Of a stretch of 24,062 nucleotides of DNA, positions 1 to 9,085 are shown piece after piece. Numbering within the stretch: the stretch's first letter is position 1; each line of letters begins with the position of its first letter. Origin of the DNA: Hymenochaete sp. R1 (lineage: Eukaryota; Basidiomycota; Agaricomycetes; Hymenochaetales; Hymenochaetaceae); NCBI GenBank assembly GCA_019400425.1, contig JAFREE010000249.1, forward strand, positions 1 to 24,062, read 5' to 3'. The position numbers and the translations under genes are program-made. The notes under the pieces were generated by a model that ran no database searches, was not told where the DNA came from, and worked only from the letters and a program-made list of their open reading frames with translations.

Positions 1-162
1 CTCACATCAATGTTTTATTTTTCTATTTCTTAACCGAGTTGTGTTTCTTTGTTGCATGTATTACCTAATCACCCTGTTTCTTTCTTCCATCCACAATAAA
101 TGAGTCTGTATCGGCCCCTTTGAAGACGCGTGATCCTATCAAAAGTGCGGCTTGTAGAGGTA

Positions 163-603
163 CTAGCTCATACGGTAGCTCGAGTCCAATGTCATTGCTT
201 TCGTGCTTTGTCTTGTGACAATATCCATAAAGTATTCTATGCTCTCCATCCACATGTCAACAACGATTTCCGGATGGATTATAATAGGTCCGCACTCGTA
301 CATTAGTACTGCACATTCCACATACAGCATGCGCATGACCTCGTTCCACGGTAGGAGCTTGTCGGGAGTAGACCCGGGAGTATGAAACGTTTGCATTCTC
401 GTGCTGAAGTGGTCGAAGGTGACGAGCGATTTGTATCGCATGGGGGTAGGCTCATATTTCGGTACGTTGAGTCCCAATTGCCTGTAGAGGGTATTCTGAA
501 GGAGATAATTGGGATCGAGGAACGACGGGGAATGAGAGGAAGCGATAGTCTGCGACTCGGAGTCGCGGGCAAAGTCCCCGTCGCCTACTTCGAGGACGAC
601 CAA
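163..603 (-). CDS. Unrecognised open reading frame, possibly an exon or gene remnant
   Basis: The minus strand is open for about 146 codons to a TAG near 163. The product looks protein-like: it is not low complexity and has a mixed hydrophobic C-terminal half containing stretches such as PWNEVMRMLYVECAVLMYE. I do not recognise a family. The codon at the upstream limit is TTG, not ATG. The frame stays open back to a TAA near 648, and the first in-frame ATG is about 54 codons in. If real, it is therefore either an internal or terminal exon or a 5'-degraded gene. A second minus frame (65-253) overlaps its end and could be a following exon, but I found no convincing splice pair. Confidence 0.25.
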   Translation of the reverse strand: MVVLEVGDGDFARDSESQTIASSHSPSFLDPNYLLQNTLYRQLGLNVPKYEPTPMRYKSLVTFDHFSTRMQTFHTPGSTPDKLLPWNEVMRMLYVECAVLMYECGPIIIHPEIVVDMWMESIEYFMDIVTRQSTKAMTLDSSYRMS

Positions 604-1073
604 AGACGATTTTAACGCATTCGGACAAATGAGACTCGCGCATGTGGTTTATAGTTGCGGTGTGTTAAAATGATTAGTAGAAAGGCTCTAACGTATAATA
701 TATGTGCGTATGCTCCGATTAATGAGTGGGACTGTTGCATGAACGAACGAAGAGATTGGAGAGTACAGAAGTGCTCTCTTCTTTTATTAATCCTACGGTA
801 TAAGTCAACAGACTAACGCTAAGAATAGTTCAAAGGTGAAATGCACTTTGATAGGTGCAATGCTGGATTGAAGTCTATTTACCTCACCGCACACACAATG
901 AAATGGTTTGCATTCCCCTTTCAATGCTCTCATTACTACAAGCCGTTAATTGTTGTAAAGAGAAACATATAAACATAGAATATCTTACAGTGTATATTAC
1001 AGGCTAAAGCCCAGATCTCTCGACTGAGTAAGAAAAAATAACATAGGGTTGTGTTATGGTAAAAACTATATAC
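604..1073. other. Intergenic, nothing recognised
   Basis: About 470 bp, moderately AT-rich, with no open frame of note. It lies downstream of the transporter gene (minus strand), so its right part should include the transporter 3' untranslated region. I see no RNA gene, repeat or mobile element. Confidence 0.6.
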
Positions 1074-3293
1074 TTATGCCAGCATCCAAGGCGTTCGATG
1101 AACCCAACTCCTCGCTCGTTTCCCGTAGATATACATAGGGATTGTTGTCAAAGCCACACCAAAGTTGATGCCACCAATAGTACAGAACGTACGCAGAACG
1201 CCTGCCGTGCTTCATATCAGCAATGATGCAATGAAATAATGGGAAGTGTCAAACCTTGGTTTATAATCCATGGCGTAACGAAGTATGTTAATCCGAAGGC
1301 GAATAAGTTTTTGATACAGCTAGACGATTGCTTAATTAGTGTCGATGAGTCCAGACTCAAGAAGTACTGACTTGATTGTAGCGAAGGCCTCAGGTGCATA
1401 ATTTGAGTGAGCGTCAACTACATATGACACTACACTGCGGTAAACGACTTTAGAGAGACTATAAGAACAAATATAAAACGAAGAGCTTACGCAAGACTCC
1501 CAATGGCTTGGCCAAAGTTGATGAGTGAATAGAAAATTGCAGGCCCGATCCACAGCTGCTGGAGATAAGCGCTGATCGCCCATCCAAACCAGGCCATAGT
1601 TGTTGACAAGAGCATCGGAATGACCATCAACAGCCTGAATCTAGAGAATGTTCTATAAGAACCACCAAGTATACCCGTAGTTTTGAGCTTACTCTGGTTC
1701 ATACACTCCGCTGTTCTTCCTTGCCATCCATGTCACAGTCCAGTCGCTCAACGGTCCGGCGATAACGTTTCCGAGAAGTGCGGCAATGAAAGGCCCAACG
1801 CCAGAGATGAGGCCTACTACGCCGGAGTCGAATCCGTAACCAAACGCCGGGACAGAGAATAGCAAGGATACAGAAACGGAAAGTGCAACCACTGAATAAT
1901 TAGATATTTTAATTGAAGTATCAATGGTAGCAGAAGAAGAGCAGACTTACGCCACGCCGTAGTTGTACCGTATACGAGTGCACCCCACATCACAACAGGG
2001 CTTAAGCAGAGCGTGAACGGCCGACAGGCAATCCTTAAGAAGCGTTCATCGGTGAACCTTTCGCCAGCCCAAGGCTTCATTAGCAGCCAAATGGTTTTCG
2101 GTCTTTCACAATCAGGGCCGCCTCCAATTGGCAGGACATTCGCATGACCAGTTTCCGAATCGACTACTCCCGCTGAATCTTTCCCAGTCGAAGATGAATT
2201 TGACCTATCACGTCGTGATTCCTTCTCTGACCTTTCCAGTGTGGCTTCTGGGGGTACAGCTGAGATGGAAGGTCGGACATAGGCAGTCTCATGGACAAAA
2301 ACGAACGTAAGAACGAGGAGAGCGCCACACTAAGAGTCAAAGATGAGAATCTGGTAGAAATTTGAAGCTCTTTAAATGACAAACCAGAGCTGCTATGATA
2401 ACGAAACAGATTCTCCATGAACTGCGAATAAGTCAGAGACTGGAGAACCATGAATCGTATAAGTAATGATATAGAACCTACACGTTTTGAATCAAAAATC
2501 CATTGACAATGGAAACGCCGCAAATCCCACCGAGGAGAGCGAACTTCAATCTTGTTGAGCCACATGCTGCACGATAAAGTAGACGGAGAGCTCACACTCC
2601 AGACAGCAATCCACCGGCCTCTTTCGTGGACAAAGAAGATATCTCTATCAAGCCTCATAAGTCAAGCTGGATGCAAATAACCGAGAGACCTTACGCTATT
2701 GTAGCTTCCACGAGGCACTCAATTGGCGCCATACCCATTCCTCCCACGACTCGACTCGCAGTTAAACTGCCCAAATCCTTGGCTAACGCACTCCAAATGG
2801 CACTGACAACTAGTAAAACACCACCGGCCAAGAACACCGGCCTCCTGCCCCATACAACGCTCGCCGGGGCCGTCAGAATCAGAACAAGTCCTATTGCTAG
2901 GCATAAGTCTCCAGTGATCTTCGAGAGCTCATCCGTCGTTGTACCGAGATTCTCGGCAACCTGAACAAGTCCCGCGCCGATTATAGGACCAAAAGCGCCG
3001 ACAACGCCCGCCCCGAATGTGATGGTGAGCATAAGTGAACATTTTCGCCAGAAGGGCCAGTTGAGGGGATCATTCGGAGAGGAAGAGGGCTGCGGAATGA
3101 GGATGATACCGTCTTTGCTTCGTTTCAAGCTGGATGAGCTCGCGTCTACGTGGGATGCTCCGTGAGAGTGGAGGTCATCGAGAAGTGACGTTCCTAATTA
3201 AGCAACTTAGTTTAAGATGAGAATAGATATCATAAACGGCGCACCTGGAACATCTTCACCAAGATGTTTATCTGGCAGAACTCCAAGTCCCAT
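1074..3293 (-). CDS. MFS transporter, DHA1/polyamine-transporter-like, 11 exons, 559 aa
   Basis: A plasma-membrane proton antiporter of the major facilitator superfamily; the substrate is unknown. The start ATG at 3293 opens with MGLGVLPDKHLGEDVPGT, typical of fungal proteins in this family. Exons on the minus strand: 3293-3245, 3193-2695, 2644-2596, 2543-2482, 2421-2385, 2329-1951, 1891-1693, 1640-1491, 1434-1372, 1319-1255 and 1201-1074. All ten introns are 50-60 nt with GT-AG ends, and the phases close to 560 codons including TAA. Visible motifs are NDPLNWPFWRK (residues 57-67) before TM1, the MFS motif A variant WGRRPVFL (131-138) between TM2 and TM3, and ADIFFVHERGR (183-193). A long hydrophilic central loop follows VFVHETAY. 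The last third has YVVDAHSNYAPEAFATI and NLFAFGLTYFVTPW, conserved in this group. Length and signature segments look intact, so it is probably functional. It is divergent from the acyltransferase, 1.27 kb away. Confidence 0.93.
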
Positions 3294-3357
3294 AATAGTG
3301 ACAGTAAGCAGCCTTTCAGGGAATGAGCGACGAGCGGTAGCGTCTTTCAAGTATGAG

Positions 3358-3364
3358 ATTTATA
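3358..3364 (-). promoter_or_regulatory. Candidate TATA box of the MFS transporter
   Basis: TATAAAT on the minus strand, about 65 bp upstream of the transporter ATG. The distance suits a fungal core promoter. It is assigned from motif and position only. Confidence 0.4.
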
Positions 3365-4307
3365 CGGACGCGACGCAGAACATAAGCTTCAGCGACAGTA
3401 CGGCTGCGATGCATCGCACTACAACCTAAATCGTTGATGAAAAGCGGCAAATTTTTGAGCAGTGAAATGGTGCCTCTAAGGATGCAACAAGTGATTAATA
3501 GAATAAATGAGGGTGGGGTACCCAATGACCATGCGAGACATTGACGAATGAGTATCACGGGGTTTGAGGAACCGGCAGTATTCTATGGCGTGTGATCAAC
3601 TTGAAGTCGCCCGAAATCTCGCAAAAAGCGTTCTCCACCTAGAAAGGTCCCCATGGAATATACGAACAACACGAGTTCTGGAAGATATTTTGCTCTATCA
3701 GATGATGAAGTTAAGATCGAAAGAGTGTCAATATTTATAGCCAGTGAGTGGGAGGGTGACCTGGAAGTCGTAACACTTGGCGCTAAGGGAGTCTATTGTG
3801 CGTTGCGCAGCGGAGCAAGATAGAGCTGACACTTCAGTGCGATGATCGTGCGTATGATGGCACATTTTGAGCAGCTTGAAAAATATCAGAGCTGAGGCCG
3901 GTATCTGGCACTGGGGCCCAGAGGAAGAATGAGTTGCGTGACGGTATAATGGAGCAGAAGCCTCGGAACCTTTCTTCTGAACCAACTTTTATAAGGTGGA
4001 ACGGTAGCTACACCCTCAGCTGTTACCTGTTGTTGATGCTTGACGGATGCTCTGCAGACAATATTGCCAACGGATCAATTCCTCAATAACCTTGACCTAT
4101 AATGAGTCGCAATCAATTCTATAAGCCAGTTAAAAGAAAATGAACAACCCAACTGGATAGACTGCAGTTCTGTGCGTGATGATGGTGTGTGTATTGAGAA
4201 GAGAATAGCGACTATCGCATCACGCAGTTCAACTCAGAAGTTGTGAACGAGAAAAAAGGCGGAATTGAGTTGGGAAAGAGAAAGGCGAAGAGTCGAAAAA
4301 AGACTCC

Positions 4308-4322
4308 GGGGGGGGGGGGGGG
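4308..4322 (+). repeat. Poly-G run (15 G)
   Basis: An uninterrupted run of 15 G on the plus strand, inside the divergent promoter region. Such a run can form an intramolecular G-quadruplex, and it is also a common site of sequencing length error. The length given is as printed. Confidence 0.9.
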
Positions 4323-4567
4323 TGCGGAAATGATTGCCAGTGATCGACGTCCTATCGCCTATCGGCGTCACGCGGAAGATCGATTCAATCACTCGGAAAG
4401 CCTACGAAAACTTCGACCTTCTTGGGCTTCCTCCGGCAGCATAACTTGAGTAAGAGCATGACTCGACTTACGTCTAAACTCCGAGTCTCCCACCCATCAC
4501 CGTCCTGCAGCGACGAAGGCGTTCGTGACGACGTGGACTGCGGCTGGTGAACGAACACAATCTGGAC

Positions 4568-6644
4568 ATGGACTCGGCGAGCAGGGCAATCCCAGAGTTT
4601 TACGCCTGGCGTCGGCTTGGAGACAATGCCTTTCGAAGACCTCTCGGTGACACAGAGCTTGGATTCTACTGGGACAATGCTTTCAATGGCGTCGCTATAA
4701 CTATCAACCATCTCGAAGTCGACACGGACGATGAAATTGCCGACAAAAGAAACGTCGAAGCTGCTTGGCTGAGGATGAAGCAACGGTTCCCCATGTTGGC
4801 CACGTATGTCCGAGAGACGCCTCAGTCAGGCGGAGGAGAACAAGTCGAATTCGTACTGGAACAAGCAAGGTTATATATGATTGCTAAAGGCGAAATTTGC
4901 TTCGAAGAGCGTATAGAATGTAGGGACGATATGTCGCGGCTGCTTGATCACCTTCATAACGATACACCCACACTCAACAATGACCGTATTGCGCAGCTTT
5001 GGTTCCTACGGCAGTTTGATGAACCGAAACGTTATCATATCGTCATTATCGCAGCGCATCTGATTACTGACGGTATGGCTAGTGCGACATTGACAAGGGA
5101 ATTTTGTCAGGAATTGGCAAGTTTGTCTTCAAAAACTGACGCGCTCCATATACCCTTGGAAGAACGCATCAAGTCTTTGCTCCCACTCGAGGCTCTGACC
5201 CCTTTCGCTTCATCGCCTCTCCCCCGTAGGAGATGGAGGTATGCTGTTGCAAAAGTTATACATCGTAATCGACAGTCGAAGCTTTCGGTGCGTCGAGATT
5301 TTCATGTTCTTTGAATTCACTCTCACTCTGCTGCAGGGTGGACATACGCTCCCATTACAAAAAAATCCGAGGAATCCAGGAATGCCACCTATGTCGCGAA
5401 CGATTTCCCAGGTTCTTTCTACAGATCTATCACGAAAAATATTCCAAAAATGTCGTTCTCTTGGAATCACGTTTGGCATCGCATTGCCTGTTCTCTGTCA
5501 AGTAGCCCATGCTCGTATTCTCCATCGATGTCGATTAAGCAACACAAATATACGCGCCATATGTAATGTATCAGACCACGAGCCTCAAGCGTTTGACGAG
5601 ATCGACGATAATGATTGGGAACGCCGGCGGATTCAGCCGTGCCACTTTGGGGGACCGATGAACTTACGACCGTACTTGAACCAGGATTGGTACAAAAATG
5701 GCGGAGTGACAGAAGTCTGCATCGCAATCAGCTTCTTTTTCAATCAGTTACCTTTCATGCCCCTTCTATCTCAACGTAGTCTTGACGCGGCCCGATGCGA
5801 GACTCCGAAAGCAAGATCCGTGGATTGTAACCGCGTTTCGAAAGCAGATATCGATGAACTGGACGAAGCGTATGACCCTACTGTCTCGTTAGCTGGCGCG
5901 CCTTCGCCTGATGCTCCAAGCCACGCATCTCCTCGCGTTACTGTTGATGCAGATGGCACTCCTACACTCCTTTCTCTCCTTTCGCCCCAGCGCTTCCTAT
6001 ACCGCGCCTTGTTAATTCAAGCCCAGAATGCACATACACTTAAGCATCCGCTTCTTCATGAACTGCATTTTGCTCGAGTGCCGGAGAGGATTACGCGAAC
6101 GCGGGACTTAGCGATGACCTGGCGCAGACGTCTAGACCCTCGTGATGGTGGCGAAGGGTCGAGTACAACCAAGAATACGGCAACAGCGAATACTAGATCG
6201 ACCTCTGGGCCTGTGTTTTGCAACGGCGGTGCAAGTTTGGGAAATGTAAGTTGTCTTTTTCTTCTATTCAGTCGCACCCTCACTATTCCATCTTAGCGGG
6301 AATCGCTCTTTCCCTTCATCTATCCTCTTCAATCAAAATCTGGAGACCTGGAGATGGTGTGTACTATAGCAGACAATGCATATAGCCGTTATACTGATTT
6401 TATTGCTCAGACGCCACGTTTGCATGTACTCCAGACCAATATCCATCTTCGCTGTCGTCCAGGGGAACTTTATCTCGGAGCCGTCACCACTCGAGGCGCA
6501 CTGGATTTTTTCTGCTATGCTGATGTGAGTGTGCATGACGAGGCGATAGTGCGAGAATGGGTACGTGAGGTCGCAGAAGCCGCTGTAATTTATCTTGGCA
6601 GCGACGCGCCACAGGAGCGGGAGAGATGTGAAGCAAAGTTGTAA
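4568..6644 (+). CDS. HxxxDG acyltransferase (CoA-dependent acyltransferase/condensation-fold), 3 exons, 658 aa
   Basis: A probable acyl transfer enzyme of the chloramphenicol-acetyltransferase/condensation fold; donor and acceptor are unknown. Exons are 4568-5287, 5337-6245 and 6297-6644, with introns of 49 and 51 nt in phase 0. The N-terminus reads AFRRPLGDTELGFYWDNAFN (residues 21-40), which I recall as typical of basidiomycete alcohol-acyltransferase-like proteins. The catalytic-type motif H-L-I-T-D-G is at 164-169 (His164, Asp168). Then come LGITFGIALPVLCQVAHAR (282-300), the GPMNLRPYL segment (346-354) and a C-terminal stretch with TTRGALDFFCYADV. No DFGWG motif of plant BAHD enzymes is visible. 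A frame-compatible GTG lies at 4547, but the ATG at 4568 fits fungal initiation better. The region from about 385 to 535 is weakly conserved and makes the protein longer than the roughly 500 aa I would expect; an unrecognised intron there is possible, although the frame is open. It converges on the hydrolase with 170 bp between stops. Confidence 0.85.
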
Positions 6645-6814
6645 TTACGAAGTCAAATGCAAGGTGGTGTTTTGATTCTCTTCGACGTGCAAGATTCCAA
6701 ACAATACCATTGGGACTTTCGGGGATATAATATAATCATACAACTAATCCAGACAGAAGGTTCAAGACGATGTATCACCAATCTCTACCTCAAGACACAA
6801 TCGACGGCAACCAT

Positions 6815-8160
6815 TCAGTTCGATTTTGCACCGTCCAACAACCACTTCAACCCTTCAACAATGTCCCTCCCTTGCTTCTTGCTCTTCTCAATCTCGGGCC
6901 ACAACTCATGGAATCCATGCGGAAGGCCTTCATAAATCTCCAATCGGACCGGGACGCCGTTTTTCTTGAGACGTGCGGCATACGCGATGCCGTCATCACG
7001 AAGCGGGTCGGCCCCGGCAACCTGGATGAACGCGGGCGGAAGGCGAGCGAGGGTCGAATTCGGAGCAAGAAGAGGAGAGACGTCGATGGAGGTTGGGGGT
7101 GGACTTGCTTTGTACGCGTCTACAATCACACAGGATATAGCATCAGTCTCGCAAAAGTTTTTGGTCTTCGAGTGGGTGAAGGGGACTCACCATTATACAT
7201 TGCGAACGGCCCTCGCCCTACCGGCAGGCCCTCAAAATCAGGACAACCCTCCGTATCAGTGTAGCTCCCCAAAATTTCCTTCAGTTGCCGCACATCCTCT
7301 TCCTCGAGCCCTTCTACCTTTTCGAGATCGACTTCTTCGGGCCAGTGCGACAAGGTCATGGGGATAAACAACAATTGGCCGGTTGCTTTGACTTGCTTTC
7401 CACCGTCCTTGGTATGGAGAGGTGCCTCGATCAACCTTCTCGTGAGCTGGCAAGTAATAGCAGCGCCGGCGCTGGTTCCTCCGATGACAAATCCTTTTGC
7501 GAGGTCTGCCTTCAGCTCGTCGGTGTGGTCTGCGAGCCATACAAGGGTGTCCCATACATCTTCTTGAGCGGTCGGGTAGAGATGAGTGGGTGCGAGACGA
7601 TACGCAACGTTAAGGACAACGGTGTTGCAAGATGAGCTCAGCAAACGACAGAAGACTTCCTCTGTGTCGAGAGTGCCGACGCAGAAGGCTCCAGCATGGA
7701 TGAACAAAAGGACGGGATATGGTTCGGATATTGAAGACGACTCCGAGGAGGGCGTGTAGATTCGGACTGGGATTTCATAACCGTCTCTAGCGGGAACAGT
7801 ACGTTCGGTGATGACGATCCCTTTCGCTTGAAAAAATGAAACGAAGCGTAAGCATTGCGGATTCATAAAAGTTGTAAGTAATATAGTCAGGTGAAAATAG
7901 ACGCGAAGGAATAGTGAGAATGAAGTACGTGGTTGGAACCAGAGTGGGAAGGACAAAGGGGCAAAGCACGACTGCTAGAGCTCACCTGGTCCGAGCGATT
8001 CGACCATCTGTTTTTGCATGTCACCGACTATTTGTTGTACTTGGAGTAGTAACTCCTCGGGGCTGACGCCTGGCGGAGGCGGAGGAAGCTTTTGCATTGC
8101 CTCGTATCCTTTGAGAAACTCGGGGTCAAGAACGGCCTTTGAACTAGTAGGGGTAGACAT
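6815..8160 (-). CDS. Alpha/beta hydrolase-3 (hormone-sensitive-lipase/arylacetamide deacetylase-like esterase), 371 aa
   Basis: A serine esterase or deacetylase acting on small acyl esters; no signal peptide is visible, so it is probably intracellular. Exons on the minus strand are 8160-7986, 7826-7191 and 7119-6815, with introns of 159 and 71 nt, and the phases close exactly to 372 codons. Residues 1-58 form an N-terminal helical region with a proline run. The nucleophile elbow is GGTSAG with Ser177. The acid is probably Asp308 in GADPLRDDG, and the base is His338 in GLPHGFHE. The oxyanion segment reads F-I-H-A-G-A-F (101-106 plus flank) where the family usually has HGGGF. NVAYRLAPTHLYPTAQEDV (131-149) is the family signature following the oxyanion strand. 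The first intron is long for this locus, so a missed mini-exon cannot be excluded. The neighbouring acyltransferase suggests opposing acylation and deacylation, which is inference. Confidence 0.92.
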
Positions 8161-8172
8161 CTTGAATTCGCG

Positions 8173-8225
8173 CTGGCATTGATCAGTACCAAATCGTATA
8201 TCGTTTACATGTAGGGGAAACTCAC
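8173..8225 (-). other. Predicted 5' UTR intron of the hydrolase gene
   Basis: On the minus strand a GTGAGT donor begins at 8225. A CTGAT branch-like site and a CCAG acceptor end at 8173, 12 bp before the hydrolase ATG. The 53-nt length matches the introns of the neighbouring genes. It lies outside the coding frame. Confidence 0.5.
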
Positions 8226-8320
8226 TTGTATGAGAGATTGGATGACCAGAGGTGTGAGAGGAGGAAAAGGGGGCGTTATGGATTCAACGACGGACGCTTG
8301 TTTCAGAGGCTATTGGCGCC

Positions 8321-8327
8321 TTAAATA
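8321..8327 (-). promoter_or_regulatory. Candidate TATA-like element of the hydrolase
   Basis: TATTTAA on the minus strand, about 160 bp upstream of the ATG and about 95 bp upstream of the predicted 5' UTR intron donor. A CCAAT pentamer lies just downstream of it. It was called on motif and spacing alone. Confidence 0.4.
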
Positions 8328-8443
8328 CCCACCCATCCTAGCCCAAGCGAGAACAGCCATGAGGTTCCATATTTACAATCCCCTACAATGAACTCAACGC
8401 GCCCGAAGATTTCGGTCGAGCACTTCAAAAAAAGACTGACCAG

Positions 8444-8722
8444 TTACCTAAAGTCTTTTCTTCCGCCGACTTCACGGTCATGGTAAACTCCGAATAAATG
8501 AGAAATCCCCATTTCTTCGCACACACGGACGCATAAATGGACGGCAATTGCGGCTGACCCTGCAGGTTCCTGTGGGAACACGAGGTTGTATCCCGACGGA
8601 ACTGACGAATCTAATCGACCCCGCTGCATTCGCTTCACGAACTTTTCGGAGGGGAGAGTGCACAAGGGGTTCGGCTCTACTAATTGGCTCGGCGCATACA
8701 AAAGCGATCGATCAAATAGTGG
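8444..8722 (-). pseudogene. Open frame split by the retrotransposon (unassigned)
   Basis: A minus-strand frame runs from the element's left target site to a stop at 8444. If the element and one target duplication are removed, this frame continues in phase with the one entering from 14168 (an ATG), giving about 104 codons including the stop. A segment near 8490-8545 reads CEEMGISHLFGV, which resembles the N-terminal motif of thiamine-diphosphate decarboxylases. The match is short and may be chance. A possible acceptor (TTCCCACAG) precedes it, and a GTAACT donor lies at its end. Whether a functional gene ever existed here is uncertain. Confidence 0.25.
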
Positions 8723-8727
8723 TCGTC
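8723..8727. repeat. Target site duplication, left copy (TCGTC)
   Basis: TCGTC directly abuts the left LTR and is repeated at 14136-14140 directly after the right LTR. A 5-bp duplication is the usual product of Ty3/gypsy integrase. Confidence 0.95.
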
Positions 8728-8994
8728 TGGAGCACGTTGTGGCACACTAGAACGGAACGGGAATCGACTTGGTATTCGAGTAGCGTAAGGTAAGAATAAG
8801 AGAGAGGGTACATGATACTAATTACGAACCTTGGTATTCGAGTAGCGTAAGGTAAGAATAAGAGAGAGGGTGGCGACTCGAAACCAACGGTGCGTGCTAT
8901 TTAAGAGAATAGACAAAATCACATGTAAAAGGAAAAGGGGTGACGAAGGAAAAGGTGATGGTCTAGAGTAGAATGTTATGTGTAGTTCGCTACA
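8728..8994 (-). repeat. 3' LTR of the retrotransposon (267 bp)
   Basis: Identical in length, and by eye in sequence, to 13869-14135. In element sense it begins TGTAGCGAAC and ends CGTGCTCCA. A TATA-like CTTAAATAG lies about 90 nt into the LTR (plus positions 8897-8905). Two copies of a 42-bp unit occur inside at 8768-8809 and 8830-8871. Confidence 0.96.
8768..8871. repeat. 42-bp direct repeat inside the LTR (two copies)
   Basis: The unit at 8768-8809 recurs exactly at 8830-8871, separated by 20 bp. The same pair occurs in the other LTR at 13909-13950 and 13971-14012. In element orientation the repeats are downstream of the TATA-like site, so they would lie in the R/U5 part of the transcript. 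Confidence 0.93.
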
Positions 8995-9006
8995 CTCATC
9001 CCCACT
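8995..9006 (-). promoter_or_regulatory. Candidate polypurine tract for plus-strand priming
   Basis: In element sense AGTGGGGATGAG lies directly against the start of the 3' LTR. It is purine-rich and correctly placed for second-strand primer formation. Between it and the polyprotein stop is a strong pyrimidine-rich stretch (element sense) near 9056-9080, which is not a polypurine tract in this orientation. Confidence 0.6.
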
Positions 9007-9085
9007 GAGAAAAAGAAATGATTAAGAGAAATTATTCAAGATAAGGAAAGAGGTGAAAAGAAAAAAAAGGGGGGGAGGGAATTAT

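Larger units (their letters stand above)
3294..4567. other. Divergent intergenic region between transporter and acyltransferase
   Basis: A stretch of 1.27 kb without a credible gene. Short open frames occur on both strands, but none has an ATG plus recognisable content. It should contain the promoters of two oppositely transcribed genes. The only striking element is a 15-base G run at 4308-4322, about 245 bp before the acyltransferase start. Confidence 0.6.

Noticed and set aside
2653..2694. 41-nt second intron in the transporter
   Set aside because: An acceptor nine bases further gives a 50-nt intron and restores the conserved A-D-I-F-F-V-H-E-R-G sequence, so that model was adopted.
8768..8871. 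Exact spaced repeats resembling a CRISPR-like array
   Set aside because: Only two units, inside an LTR and repeated in the other LTR. This is a eukaryotic retrotransposon feature.
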